64,000 bases of DNA. It comes from Dugong dugon. Its lineage: Eukaryota > Chordata > Mammalia > Sirenia > Dugongidae. Of this stretch, positions 43,930 to 55,247 are shown piece by piece. The stretch covers positions 55,189,128 to 55,253,127 of the forward strand of contig CM057481.1 in assembly GCA_030035585.1 (NCBI GenBank), given 5' to 3'. Position numbers and translations under genes: made by a program. Below the pieces are notes generated by a model, which saw only the letters and a list, made by a program, of their open reading frames with translations, was not told the origin of the DNA and did no database searches. Numbering within the stretch: the stretch's first letter is position 1; each line of letters opens with the position of its first letter.

Positions 43930-44390
43930 GAGAATCTCCCAGAACCCTTTGTGGAAGGGACAGCCAGGCCTCAGAGGAACCAGAACCTTGTCAGGCATCT
44001 CTTCCTAAATCTGCAGGAGCTCGGTCTCTTCTTCCCCTGCTGGTCTCCTTTGCTTACTCTCCGTTGCTTACACCTGGCTCCCTCTGTCCTAGCTCTATAG
44101 CTTCCCACAGCTTGCTGGCTCTTCCCCAGAATCCTCATTCAAACACCCTGCATTGATCCAGCTTGGATGAGGGGTCATCCTTGTTCCAACCAGCTGTGGC
44201 TGGGCAGGGTGTGTGTGTGTGTAGGGGATGGAGTTGGAAGCATAGATGATACCTAATGTTACCTTCTCTTCGATGACTGTGGACCAGGTTGTTTTATAGG
44301 AAAAACAACAGTGGTTGGGAGAAAGGGGTCATGTCAAAGTCTTGTAGAGCTTTGCCTTTTCCCTAGTCTAACATTTTCCATTATAATATT
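43930..44390. other. Unique sequence, nothing recognised
   Basis: Includes a short GT run at 44210-44222. Nothing coding supported. Confidence 0.4.
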
Positions 44391-44394
44391 TCCT

Positions 44395-44525
44395 TCTCAG
44401 TATCCACCATCAGACTGGGAGAGATTTGAGAACAAGACCATTGTCCTAGCCACACTTGTATTCCCAAGATTTACCAGAGTGCTTGTCACCAAGAAGGGAC
44501 TTAATTGTTATTGAATGATAACTCA
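44395..44525 (+). mobile_element. L2 3' fragment
   Basis: GAGAACAAGACCATTGTCCT, CCAGAGTGCTTGTCACCAAG, TTGTTATTGAATG follow the L2 3' end. Confidence 0.65.
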
Positions 44526-44569
44526 CCAGATATGTTGCTGCAAATGTGTAAGAGCACATTATTCTATTA

Positions 44570-44660
44570 TTTTTTAACCTTTAAAATCAGTTTTTTAAGG
44601 CATAATTTATATGCAACAAAATGCACTCACTTTACGTGTACATTTGATCTTTTTTAACAA
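44570..44660 (-). mobile_element. Old L1M remnant
   Basis: AAGGCATAATTTATATGCAA, AAAATGCACTCACTTTACG is the antisense L1M wording also seen near 18740. Confidence 0.5.
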
Positions 44661-44667
44661 ATGTATG

Positions 44668-44840
44668 CAAATTACTGTCTAGTTGATTCCGACTCATGGT
44701 GACCCTGTGTGTGTCACAGTAGAACTCTGCTTCATAGAGTTTTCAATGGCTGATTTTTGGAAGTAAATTGCCGGACCTTTCTTCTGAGGCACCTCTGGAT
44801 GGACTTGAACTGCTAGCCATTTCCCAAGGACTCCAATCAA
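44668..44840 (-). mobile_element. AfroSINE
   Basis: Antisense copy: CTGTCTAGTTGATTCCGACT, CATGGTGACCCTGTGTGTG, AAGTAAATTGCCGGACC, CCAAGGACTCC. Confidence 0.9.
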
Positions 44841-44946
44841 GACATAAAACATTTTAATTTTACCTAAAAGTCTCCTCTTATAAGGGGCCACTTTTTATTT
44901 CCTCCAAATTAGCTTAAGAAAGGGGCTGTCCAGAGCTCAGAATCTT

Positions 44947-45138
44947 GTGGTGGTTCTGAAAATGTGGTCCCTGAACAGCAGCAGCAGCATCTCCTGGGAG
45001 CTTGTTAGAAATGTGAACTCTTGGGCCCCACCCAGGACCTACAGAATCAGAAACTCAGGGTAGGGCCCAGCAATCTGTGTTTTCACAAGCCCCCCCAGGG
45101 GATTCTGATGAACGCTGGATGAAGTATAAAAACTAATG
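44947..45138 (-). mobile_element. MER5A (hAT)
   Basis: Nearly complete antisense copy: GGTTCTGAAAATGTGGTCCC, GCCCCACCCAGGACCTACAG, AGAATCAGAAACTCAGGGT, CAGGGGATTCTGATGAACG. Confidence 0.9.
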
Positions 45139-45509
45139 TGCTAGGTCAACTGAGGATTTTAAAAATGGGCAGCTAGAGTGGAGGCAGAGGGATGAGAGAG
45201 GCACTTGAGGCTCTTCACTTGAGCCCAAAAGCAGTAAGGAGACACAAAGACATCTTGAACCGATGACATGTTTTCTGAAGAAAAGGCTGGGTGAGGCATG
45301 CAGGATGGATTTGAAAGCAGAAGGCTGGGGTTGGAAGACCAGCTCTTTCTACCGCATGATGCTAGAGAGATCCCTTTACCACTGCAGATGTCTAGCAGCA
45401 CATTACTCCATTATTTGGGGGCCTTTGATAACTTTGGCTCATTATACAAAAGGGCATCATCATGATGAGAATTTGATGGCCCAGTGGTTTTCCTCCCCTT
45501 TGGAAAGAT

Positions 45510-45565
45510 TCAGGAGTCCCTGGGTGGCCCAAACAATTAAGCAGCACGTGAGTGATTAGTTAGCA
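45510..45565 (+). mobile_element. AfroSINE 5' fragment
   Basis: CAGGAGTCCCTGGGTGGCCC and AACAATTAAGCAGCACG resemble the SINE head only. Confidence 0.55.
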
Positions 45566-45714
45566 AGTTAGTGATGGAACCAAGACCCCCAACTCAGAAC
45601 ACTGTTTCTACAGAACCCCAAACACCTGTTGCTCATCCTTGTTCGCCTCTCCATTTCCTTCTAGTAGCTTGTCTTCAAGATGATATTTTGATTGGGAAGA
45701 AGCATAATAATAAT

Positions 45715-46112
45715 AATAATAGATAATAATTTTTAGAGTGCTTATTATTTATTAAAGGAGCCCTGGTGGCTCAGTAGTTAAAGTGATCAATTGCTAACTT
45801 AAAGGTCGACAGTTCAAAACCACCAGCAGTTCTGCGGGAGAAAGCTGTGGCAGCCTGCTTCCATAAAGATTTGCAGCCTTGGAAACCCTATGGGGTCACT
45901 ATGAGTCAGAATCAACTTGACGGCAGTGGGGTTTTTTTTTTGGTTTTATTATTTATTAGCTATTATTATCATCATCCCTATTTTTACAAATGAGAACATT
46001 GAAGTTCAGAGAGGTTAAGTAGCTTGCCCAAGATCATTCAGCTAATAAGAGTTGGAGTCAGGAGTGACACCCTAGCGGCCTGACTCCAGAGCTGCTAACC
46101 CAAAGCCGGTCC
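45715..46112 (-). mobile_element. MIR interrupted by an AfroSINE
   Basis: Antisense arms: TTAGAGTGCTTATTATTTATT before and AGAACATTGAAGTTCAGAG, TAGCTTGCCCAAGATCATTC, CTGACTCCAGAGCTGC after the SINE at 45755-45945. Confidence 0.85.
45755..45945 (+). mobile_element. AfroSINE with 13-bp target duplication
   Basis: Copy from GGAGCCCTGGTGGCTCAG to GGCAGTGGGG and a T run, with the exact direct repeat TTATTATTTATTA at 45742-45754 and 45946-45958. It lacks part of the middle (CTATGGGG joins GTCACTATG). Confidence 0.95.
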
Positions 46113-46124
46113 TATTATTGCTAT

Positions 46125-46350
46125 TATGTTGTGGGTGGGCTTTGGAATTAGAAAAATTTGACTTCACACTCTAGCTCTGCCACTTACAAACTGCTGTGTG
46201 AGCTTGGCCAGGCTGCATAAACCTAGTTATTTTCAGTTTCCTCATCTATAAAATGGAGAAAATAAGTTACCTCACAGGATCGTAGTAAAGAGGATGAAAT
46301 GTGATGATGAATGTGAAGTTTATGGCATGCTGCTTGGCATACGGTTAAGG
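46125..46350 (+). mobile_element. MIR
   Basis: Near full-length sense MIR: CTCTAGCTCTGCCACTTAC, TTTCCTCATCTATAAAATGG, CTCACAGGATCGTAGTAAAG. Confidence 0.9.
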
Positions 46351-46389
46351 GGGACATCCTCCTAGAGCTGACACTTCCCACTGCTGCCA

Positions 46390-46845
46390 GGTATTGGGAC
46401 GGGCTCCTCAGCACGGTGAAAGGCCCTCCCTGGTCTGGCCCTCTGCAGTGTCATCTCTCACCACACTGCATCTCTCCAAGCTCTAACATGCTGTGCTCTT
46501 CCCAGTTCTTCAGGTTTCAGGCACTTTCTTGCTTCTGGACTTTTGCCTGGAATGCCCTTGCCTGTCTTTATCTGGCGAATTCCTGCTTTTCTTTCAGATA
46601 GTCTAGACATCACTTCTTCCAGAAAGCCTTCCCTGACCATTCACCTCTCCCAAGCCTGGGATGAGTGGTCCTTTCGTTTGATCCCACAGCCCCCTGTACT
46701 TCCCTGAGTTGCACTTATCATGCTTAATTGTAATTGTCTGTCTCCACAGCAGACTGTAAGCTTCATGAAGGCAGAGACTGTGATGTGTTCCCTGTTGAAT
46801 CCTCGTTTCTTGCCACCGTGTCTAACTTCATGTGGGCACAAGATA
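46390..46845 (+). mobile_element. L2 LINE 3' end
   Basis: L2 phrases in order: CTTGCTTCTGGACTTTTGCC, TGGAATGCCCTTGCCTG, AGAAAGCCTTCCCTGACC, TTGTAATTGTCTGTCTCC, GTAAGCTTCATGAAGGCAG. It encodes the end of the old L2 protein and its 3' tail, all non-functional. Confidence 0.88.
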
Positions 46846-46910
46846 GGTAGGTAGGTAGGTAGGCAGGTAGGCAGGCAGGCAGATAGGTAGGTAGGTAGGT
46901 AGATAGATAA
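46843..46910. repeat. Tetranucleotide microsatellite (GGTA/GGCA/GATA)
   Basis: AGGTAGGTAGGTAGGTAGG then GGCAGGCAGGCAG and TAGGTAGGTAGATAGATAA: a compound GGNA repeat, likely length-variable between individuals. Confidence 0.95.
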
Positions 46911-46974
46911 GGAATGACTAAAGAAAGTATCACTATGCCCCACCAACTGTCCCTTGCATCCGTTCTCTGCTTTC

Positions 46975-47335
46975 TCCTTTTAATAATAATAGTACATGCC
47001 TCTAGGCTTTATCTGGGCATGTGGATGCCCCGAGAGAGGCTACTTTCCCCAGTCTCCTTTGCAGGCAGCTGTGGCTGTGTGACTAAGTTTGGGAAAACCG
47101 GATACTCTCTTCCCCTGCTTCCCATTGGCTGGCAAATGGGGAAATGGCAGTGCCTGGAGTAGCAGCTTTGGAGGCCATGTGTGAAAGAGCAGAGCCACGC
47201 TACCATCCTGGATCCCTGGATGCTGCTATAGAACAGAACTATCTACCTGTCCTAGACAACCTGCTTCTCTTTGGACCACTGCATGAAAGAGAAATACATG
47301 TTTACTTCAGTTAAGCCATTGTATTTCGGGGTTTC
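46975..47335 (+). mobile_element. Unassigned ancient repeat
   Basis: TACTTTCCCCAGTCTCCTTT, CAGCTGTGGCTGTGTGAC, then GAAATACATGTTTACTTCAG, TTAAGCCATTGTATTTCGG, CTTTGTTACAGCAG. The end resembles LTR-type repeats. Family not assigned. Confidence 0.5.
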
Positions 47336-47347
47336 TTTGTTACAGCA

Positions 47348-47557
47348 GGAGTCCCTGGGTGGTGCATACGGTTAAAATGCTCGGCTGCTAAATGGAAGTT
47401 AGAAGTTCAAGTCCACCCAGAGGTGCCTCAAAAAAGAAAAAAGGCCTGGAGATACTTCCAAAAGATCAGCCATTGAAAACCCTGTAGAGCACGGTTCTGC
47501 TCTGACACACATGGGGTCTCCATGAGTTTGGTTGACTCGATGGCTACTGGTTATTGT
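47348..47557 (+). mobile_element. AfroSINE
   Basis: Variant with the head GGAGTCCCTGGGTGGTGC and middle AGGCCTGGAGATACTTCC. A near-exact repeat TTGTTACAGCAG / TTGTTAAAGCAG flanks it. Confidence 0.92.
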
Positions 47558-47577
47558 TAAAGCAGCTTTGTGTGTAT

Positions 47578-47982
47578 CATAACTTAGTTATCTAGTGCTG
47601 CTATAAAAGAAATACCAAAAGTGGGTGACTTTAACAAACAGAAATTTATTTTCTCACAATTTAAGGGGCTAGAAGTTTGAATTCAGGGTGCCAGCCCTAG
47701 GGGAAGGCTTTCTCTCTCTCTGCTGCTCTGGAGGAAGGTCTTTGTCTCTTCTGAGCTTCTGCTCCTGGGTGATCTTCATGTGGCTTGGCATCTCTCTTTC
47801 CCCATCTCTGCTTTTCTCATTTGTTTAATCTCTTTTATATCTCAGAAGAGACTGACTCAAGATGCACTCTATACTAATTAACATGACAAAGACAGCCTAT
47901 TCCCAAATAGGATTATAACCGCAAGCATAGAGGTTAGAATTTATAGCACGTATTTTTGGGAGACATAATTCAATCCATGACA
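47578..47982 (-). mobile_element. MaLR-type solo LTR, fossil (subgroup A)
   Basis: Minus-strand LTR, on the + strand ACTTAGTTATCTAGTGCTGC, TTATTTTCTCACAATTTAAG, CATAATTCAATCCATGAC. It shares a distinct subgroup sequence with the LTR at 51258 (GGGTGCCAGCCCTAGGGG against GGGTGCCGGCTCCAGGGG) but not with the other three MaLR LTRs. Confidence 0.8.
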
Positions 47983-47999
47983 ATAACTAATACTTCACC

Positions 48000-48390
48000 T
48001 TTACCAGAAATGCCACATTGATGTGTGGAAATAGACAGTGTTGGCTTTCTTTGTTGTCGGCCCTTCTTATTAAAACTAAATGAGTAAGTAAATTATCTTG
48101 AATAAATAAACAGAACCTAGGCCTGTATAGCTTCTTTTCTCTTGACTCCAGCACCATGCAGTGCCTCCATCTGTTGAACAGGAATGGGTACTTTTTTGTT
48201 TTGATTTTTTTCTTTGTCTGGTCCTTGCCTATCTCCGTAGAGCTTCTTCTTGCTCTTTCTCTGCCTTGTGCTGTATGTAGGCAAAGTACTTAAAGCTCTC
48301 TTCTTCTCTCTCCAACTGGCCACATGCTCTCCCGTGACAGAAAGATCTCTGCACATGCTACTGGCTGTATGTGGGATGTTCATCTCCTTA
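48000..48390. other. Unique sequence, nothing recognised
   Basis: T-rich plus-strand sequence, no repeat or exon I can support. Confidence 0.4.
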
Positions 48391-48392
48391 GC

Positions 48393-48525
48393 TTTATTGC
48401 CTTCTGCTTGTATTCCTATCTCAGATCAGTTACCACCTCCTCCAGGAAGCCTTTCCTGACCCCTCACTGGGTCATGCTCCTCTCTTATATGCTGTATTAT
48501 GTACTATTTCAGGTCCTCTGAGAAA
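48393..48525 (+). mobile_element. L2 fragment
   Basis: TGTATTCCTATCTCAGATCAG, CCTCCAGGAAGCCTTTCCTG, CCCCTCACTGGGTCATGCTC. Confidence 0.7.
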
Positions 48526-48529
48526 GAGG

Positions 48530-48790
48530 CATCAAGATGGGATGACATGTACAAGGAGTTTATTAGGGAAACACCTGTGAAAAATAAAGAGGAGGGAGAG
48601 GAGTAAGAGAGCCTTCAGACCCTGAAGCAGGTTGGCCCCTGTGAAAGGAGAGAGGAAAGCAAGGAGGGTGGGTAGGAAAAGTGTCAGACTCAGCACCGAT
48701 CTGAGAATGTTTCAGCCAAGCTGATGGCTGAGATAAGTCTCCTGGTAGAGGAACCCTGCGTTGCATGGGAATGAGCCTGCACTAGTTGCT
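48530..48790. mobile_element. Unassigned ancient repeat
   Basis: CAAGGAGTTTATTAGGGAAA and GGAGAGGAGTAAGAGAG resemble old repeats related to the one at 37300. Family not assigned. Confidence 0.35.
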
Positions 48791-49320
48791 GGTCTTCTTA
48801 TTAAGACATTAATAAGGGCTCCGTTCCCTGCTTTATCAATGGCTGGGAATAATGCTTTTGTCTGTAAAGAATGGCATATTTGATTCTTGTTTTATGATTT
48901 TTTTACTTTTCATTGTGTTTTTTTTTTTTAAAGATACATTAAAACATATGCAGCTTAGAAAATACAACTTAAGCAGTTTTGACGTTTGCTGCTAAGTCTA
49001 GTGAAAATGACGTATTTAAAGTTGCATGTAACTCATTGCAAAAAATTTTTTAAAAAATACTAATAAATTTTGGGGATTGTGCAGTGTTTGAGCTGTATCC
49101 AGTTGGCTTTATTTTCTTATATTAAGTGGCTTAGCTCAGCTCCTTTGCTTTGGGTAAATCACTTAAGCTTTGGGACCACAACTTTCTGTAATTAAAGATA
49201 TCACTAGACCATTAAAGTTTGGTTTGAAATTCTGTGATTCCATTTTATGGAGCTAAAGAGGGGATCAAGAAGGGTGGCAGCTGGAGCTGTCAGCCAGCTA
49301 CGCTCCCTACAGTCTGAGAT
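48790..49320. other. Unique, A/T-rich sequence
   Basis: Contains T and A runs near 48919 and 49046. No supported feature. Confidence 0.4.
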
Positions 49321-49334
49321 GTGAGTGGTGTGGT

Positions 49335-50742
49335 TTTATTTATCTCTTCTTACTCTTTTGGTGAAGTCTTTTGATGACCCTAAGTGTTTAATTTTTAGGA
49401 GCTTCTGGTTATCTGGTTTCTCTTCTGGTGTTTGTGCATTGTTAGATACGGTTTGTATTCTATTTATGCCATGTGTTAGGGCCCCTAGTATTGTCTCTAT
49501 TTTTTTCTTCCATGATCTTTATCATTTTAGGTTTTATATTTAGGTCTTTGATCTGTTTTGAGTTAGTTTTTGTGTAAGCTGTGAAGTATGGGTCCAGTTT
49601 CATTTTTTTTACACATGAATATCCAGTTTTGCCAGCACTATTTGTTAAAAAGACTCTTTTCCCCATTTAATGGACTTTGGGCCTTTGTCAAAGATCAGCT
49701 GACCATAGGTGGATGGTTCTTGATTCTGTTCCATTGGTCTATGTGTCTGTCATTGTACCAGTACCAGGCTGTTTTGACTACTGTGGCTGTGTAGCAGGTT
49801 CTGAGATCAGGTAGTGTGAGTCCTCCTTCTTTGTTCTTTGTCTTCAGTAATACTTTGCTTATCCAGGGTCTCTTTCATTTCCATATAAAGTTGGAGATTG
49901 GTTTTTCCATTTTGTTAAAGATGCTGTTGGTATTTGGATCAGGATTGCATCATATCTGTAGATCTCTTTGGGTTGAATTGACATTTTCACAGTGTTGAGT
50001 CTTCCTGTCCATGAGCATGGCATGTTTTTCCATTTATGTAGATCTCTTTTGGTTTCTTGCAATAATATTTTCTAGTTTGATTTGTATAGGTCTTTTACAT
50101 ACCTGGAGAGATTTATTCCTAAGTATTTTATCTGTTTAGGGGCTATTATAAATAGTATTGTTTTCCTGATTTCCTTTTTCAAAGTTCTGTTTGTTAGTGT
50201 ATAGGAATCCAACTGATTTTTGTGTATTGATCTTTTATCCTTTTATCCTTTTATCTTTCTATTAGTTCCAGTAGTTTTCTTATGGAACCTTTGGGGTTCT
50301 CTGTGTGTAGGACTGTATCATCTGTGAATAGAGATAGTTTTACTTCTTCCTTTCCAATTTGGATGCCCTTTATTTCTTTTTCTTGCCTTATTGCTCTAGC
50401 TGGGACATTCAGCATAATGTTAAATAGGAGTGGTGATGAAGGGTATTATTGTCTTGTTCCAGTGCTCAGGGAGGATGCTATCAGCCTCTCTCCATTGAGA
50501 ATGATGTTGGCTGTTGGTTTTGTATAGATACTCTTTATTATGTTGAGTAATTTCCCTTTTATTCCTGTTTATTGAGAGTTTTTATCAGGAATGGGTATTG
50601 GACTTTATCAAATGCCTTTCCTGTGTTGACTAAGATGATCATGTGATTTTTTTCTTTTGTTCTATTTATGTGGTGGATTACATTGATTGATATTCTTATG
50701 TTGAACCATCCTTGCATACCTAGTATGAATCCCACTTGATAG
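49335..50742 (-). mobile_element. L1 ORF2 fragment, inverted
   Basis: About 1.4 kb of antisense L1 covering the reverse transcriptase palm to the region before the Cys-rich end. On the minus strand it encodes RDLHKWKNMPCSWTGRLNTVKMSI and the palm motif FTDD (50317-50328, FADD in the other copy). No 3' UTR or tail is attached, and frames are broken in several places. Confidence 0.9.
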
Positions 50743-50811
50743 TGTTCTTTAAAATTTTTTAAAAATATTTTTCATACTGGAATAATTTTTTTCTTCAGTC
50801 TGATTTAAGGA

Positions 50812-51018
50812 GGAGTCCCTGGGTGGTGGAAATGGTTTACTTGCTCAGCAGCTGACTGAAAGGTTGGAGGTTTGAATCCACCCAGAGGTGCCTCAGAAGA
50901 AAGGCCTGGTGATCTACTTCTGAAAAATCAGCCATTGAACACTCTGTGGAGCACAGTTCTACTCTGACACATGTGGGGTCGCCATGAGTTGGACTCAAGG
51001 GTACTGGTTTTGGTGCAC
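50812..51018 (+). mobile_element. AfroSINE
   Basis: GGAGTCCCTGGGTGGTGG to GGTACTGGTTTTGG, with AAGGCCTGGTGATCTACTTC in the middle. Confidence 0.93.
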
Positions 51019-51255
51019 TAAGAGAAAAATGAAGTGCAAAATAAATAGAATCTGCAATGATGGTTATACAGTTACTTAGAGCATTAACCTGAAAATCTCT
51101 AGTAGATGAGATATAATGAAATAAATATCCTTATGGCAGCTGATCAGGTCAAGTGCTAAAAATATCTAATCTCAATCAAGTCTTAAACCCAAGATTCCCT
51201 ATGATTTATTAATTGTTCTTGGGAAGACGAGTGTTTGTTCTGAGATATCGTTATG
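51018..51255. other. Unique sequence, nothing recognised
   Basis: No feature seen. Confidence 0.4.
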
Positions 51256-51257
51256 AG

Positions 51258-51705
51258 CTTGTCTTAGTCATTTAGTGCTGCTGTAACAGAAATACCACAA
51301 GTGGATGGCTTTAACAAAAAAAAGTTTCTTCTCTCACAGTCCAGTAGGCTAGAAGTCTGAATTCAGGGTGCCGGCTCCAGGGGAAGGCTTTCTGTCTGTG
51401 TCAGCTCTGGAGGAAGGCTCTTGTCATCAGTCTTTTCTTGGTCTGGGAGGATCTCAGCACAGGAACCTCAGATCCAAAGGATGCACTCTGCTCCTGGCAC
51501 TGCTTTCTTGGTAGTATGAGGTCCCCATGTCTCTCTGCTGGCTTCTCTCTTTTATATCCACCTTATTATATCATAGTGATAGAATATACAACACATAGTG
51601 AAATCACGTCAGATTGCAAAATGGTAGACTATCATACAATACTAGGAATCATGACCTAGCTAAGTTGGCAGATATTGTGGGGGGACACAATTCAGTTCAT
51701 GACAG
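51258..51705 (-). mobile_element. MaLR-type solo LTR, fossil (subgroup A)
   Basis: Minus-strand LTR of about 450 bp: GTCTTAGTCATTTAGTGCTG, CTCACAGTCCAGTAGGCTAG, GGGACACAATTCAGTTCATG on the + strand. Related closely to the LTR at 47578. No internal region. Confidence 0.82.
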
Positions 51706-51709
51706 AGCT

Positions 51710-53770
51710 TAATAAGGTACGTTATTTATAAATGACCACACATGTAAATAGAATGCCTTATTGGTCTGCAAGGAAGAAAATGGGCAAATTTATTGGCCAA
51801 GTATAAAAGAATAGATGATTCTCCCATGCTCACTGCTTTGAAGTTTGGCAAAGAGGAAGTGTCAGAATGCTCTCAAGTATGAGAAAAGGGCAGGCATGAA
51901 AACTGGGCAGCATGACAAGACTGCATGAGAATACTTGTCTGGCCCTGTATGTTGACTTGTTAGTGTAAAGGTGGGTGGTCTCGACAGTGCCTGCTGATAG
52001 TTGAGTAATGTGTGGGTGTTTAGGGCCCCATGTAGGATCACTAAGTGTGAGTCTGGCTGCTGTGGTCATCAACACCTTTTGCTTTCCTGTTGCTTCTTTT
52101 AGCTCTGTAGTCCAAGATGTGTAAATTTAGATCTGCAATTTACAAGTGCATTCAAGGTGCTAGGCTTGTTTCCTCCGACTGTGCATGAGAATGAAGTGTT
52201 TGCAAGTAGAATCCAGTTTTACCCTTGATTGAAAATTTCATTTAAATTTTTTCACCCCACAATGGAATCTGCTTTATAGTTTTATCTGATAATAAAAATA
52301 GTTTTAAGGTAATGCAGTATAAAGGAGAAAAAATAAAGCATCCGTAATTCCATGACCGTGAAATAAATTGCTTCACATTTGAAGTATAGACTTCTAGACT
52401 GACTTCATTTGGCCATGGCTTCTGACATTATCGTTTTTATGTTTTGATATTGTCATCTGCCTCAATTTTTTAAAATTCTGATCTAATAACAAAAGTTGCT
52501 ATTTTTATTACCGGTTTTTTATGTACTAAGTGCTTTTAGGGGGATTGTATAATTTAATCCCGTAACCATCCCTTGATATATGAAAAATTATTTTATCCTT
52601 TTTATACAAGAGGAAACAGAGACCTTGGATGGTAAAAATATCAGCTAACTAGCAAACTGCTCTTTAACCTGAGCAAGTCTGTCTGATCTGAGAGGAAAGA
52701 AGTGCTATATTTTATATCATCTGATTGTATTTCATGGATCATTTTACACTGGTTTAAATCCTTCTAAAACAAGACATGAGATAAATCCAATACAAACATA
52801 CATGTTTGAAGGGACCTGGGACCTTGCTATGTAAATAAATACATGGTCTGCCCTTCTGTAACCGTGGAAGAAATCATTTTGTCAAGGTACCACTTATCCC
52901 TAATTTACCTGAATTGTAATTTCAGGGTTTCATGAAATGGGGCTCAACTGCAGTTACTCAACTGCTCTGTTTAGGCAGTCATGATTCTGACAAACTTGGA
53001 TGCCTAGCAACCTAATCTTATAGCATGCCTGGAATTTCTTGTATGTTTGGTTACTTACAAGCTTTGTAAAGTAGACCTTCACCACTTCATGGCTAGTAAA
53101 GTTTCACTTTAGCGCCTGGTTTTCTAAATGTGGCATAAACGATGTTTTATGTATGAAGTGTTTCCAGGAAGAGAGCGGTTTCAGAGCAGCCATCTGTATC
53201 TTCAGTCCCAGGTGCTCCATTAGGATCGTTACGTCATTAGGTCACAGTCAAGGCAAGAGAATTACTTTGAGAGTTGGCAGACCTAAATTCTTGTATCTTG
53301 CAAGGAGCCAACAATGAGCTTTCTTTTATATACACTCAGGGGCACAAACAGACACTCATACATGGTTTTTAGCTTCATTTCCAGTTGAACTTTTAGAAAA
53401 AGAGAACTATTGGCCAAGTAAACTTTTAAATTGATCAAATTGCTGGAGAAGAGGGGGATCTAACCTTATTGCCTCAAGATTTTGAAAGATTGAGTCAACA
53501 GTTACAAACTCAAAATACTAATGAGAACCAATAAAGCAGATTACATGTTTCATCAAGGCTGAGTAGAAGCAATAGGGAGTGGTGGGGCCTGGGACAAACC
53601 CGAGCACCAGGCCCCATCATAATTGTTTTCTGAAACTATTGAGTTGGCCAAACAAGACACGTTGACAACTTCATTTAGATAAGACTGGCTGCCATTTGAA
53701 AAATTCTGGTTAATGGAATGGAAGATTAGGTACAAGGTAGGGAAATATTTTAAAGTCTTGGAAGTTTGAC
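51710..53770. other. Long unique block
   Basis: About 2 kb with little repeat sequence (a weak antisense MIR may lie at 52510-52700: AAGAGGAAACAGAGACCTTG). I could not find a convincing exon. As the longest repeat-poor stretch outside the CpG island it is the best place to look for conserved non-coding DNA. Confidence 0.45.
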
Positions 53771-53774
53771 CATT

Positions 53775-54080
53775 ATATGCACCTTTTATTCTCTATGTCA
53801 GCGTTCCCTTTATTCCTCTTCCTAGCACTTACCACAGTCTCAGTGATTATTTTCCTTTTTTATTTGTTCATCTGTTCATAATTTGTTTCTTTCACTAGAC
53901 TATAAACTTCATGAGGGCAGGGACTGTGCTTATCTTGTTCATGGTTATACTCACCAGCACTAGCAAGGGCCAGGCATATAATTGGTCCTTGTAAAAAGTG
54001 TAGAGTGGATGAAGTAAAGCCTGTGATGAATCTTGTCATCGTGTGGCGTGTCTTCATTTCAATGGCCCCCAGCACTTAGT
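53775..54080 (+). mobile_element. L2 LINE 3' end
   Basis: CTTTCACTAGACTATAAACTTC, ATGAGGGCAGGGACTGTGC, ATCTTGTTCATGGTTATACTC, AGGGCCAGGCATATAATTGG. Confidence 0.85.
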
Positions 54081-54089
54081 ACATATTGT

Positions 54090-54630
54090 AGCAAATAATT
54101 GTGATGCAAAAAGTGTTTATTGGTTGAAATTGTTAGTGATCATGGTCCACCGTGTTGTACAAATAGATGTGACCTCTAGGCTGGGGAGATGCTTTGGGCA
54201 GTAGAGCCAGCTCTCCAAAGAAACTCAAAAATAGCAAAGTGTATGGATACTAATAAGGTATGACCAGTAATCTAAGTTAGGTGTGGATATCAGAGAAATC
54301 TGATCATGGATAAACATAGAGAATCCAGGAAGGATCAATGTTCCCAGATAAAGGTACTCAGTTGGCTTCAAGCAAACTGGCTGGTAATAGGACGAATGCC
54401 ACAAGAGCTGAGGGCAGAGTTCACACGCATCCTGCGCAGAGGAATGGTGAGAGAAAGTCATGATGGTAATAAGGCGCTAAGAAATGATCTAGGCACCCAC
54501 AATGGGATTTAGGATTCTAAAATTCCAGAAGTGGTTCCAAGGTGCAACCTCACCTCAGTGTCCAGCGAACAATTGCTGGCGCCCAGGTCAGAACCACACC
54601 AGCATTGGTGCTGAAGTCCCTAATCAATTC
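54090..54630. other. Unique sequence, nothing recognised
   Basis: No feature seen. Confidence 0.4.
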
Positions 54631-54635
54631 ACTTG

Positions 54636-54832
54636 TTATTGTTGTTGTTAGTTGCCATCAAGGCGATTCAAAGTCATGGTGAGCCCATGTGTGCAGAGCA
54701 GAACTATTCCGTAAGGTTTTCAAGGCTGTGACCTTTTGGAAGCAGATTGCCAAGCCTGTCTTCCAAGACACCTCTGGTGGATTCAAACCTTTTGGCTAGT
54801 AGTCGGTCTCTTAACCATTTACCCTACCCAAA
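54636..54832 (-). mobile_element. AfroSINE
   Basis: Antisense copy beginning with the complement of the CAACAA tail (TTATTGTTGTTGTTAG), then CATGGTGAGCCCATGTGTG, AAGCAGATTGCCAAGCC. Confidence 0.92.
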
Positions 54833-54834
54833 CC

Positions 54835-54900
54835 AAAAAAAACCAATCTCATCGCCATCAAGTCAATTCTTACTCAGAGACACAATCAGTGACAGTGCCT
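54835..54900 (-). mobile_element. AfroSINE 3' fragment
   Basis: ATCTCATCGCCATCAAGTC and TTACTCAGAGACACAATCAG: antisense tail of a second copy adjoining the previous one. Confidence 0.75.
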
Positions 54901-55059
54901 GAGGGACTGAGACAGTACCCTTGACTGTAGGGAGAAGTGCACCCAATCCTACTTTTTGTCCAGAATGAGTATGGGCCTAGAATGTTTAGTTTCCAGAACA
55001 GGAGAACATCTGGGTGGGTTAATGCTGTCATGTAGTTTGGCAAACAGGACTCATTGGTT

Positions 55060-55245
55060 ATAAGTAATAGAAAGATTGTTCAAACTAACCTAAGGGAGAA
55101 AAAGGAATCTATTGGCTCCTATGAACACTTCACTCAAGGACAGGAGCAGAGCTGGTCTTGGGGATTATCCCTTTTCTCTGCTTCTTGGCTTTGTTGCTCT
55201 CTGTGCATTGGCTTCACTCATATCTGCTGGAAATGAGCTTTTCCT
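55060..55245 (-). mobile_element. Unassigned ancient repeat
   Basis: TTCAAACTAACCTAAGGGAG, AAAAAGGAATCTATTGGCTC is the complement of the end of the repeat at 57785-58262 (CCAATAAAGTTCCCC, TTTTGCTTAAGACAGTTTG), so the two are one family in opposite orientation. Confidence 0.65.
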
Positions 55246-55247
55246 AT

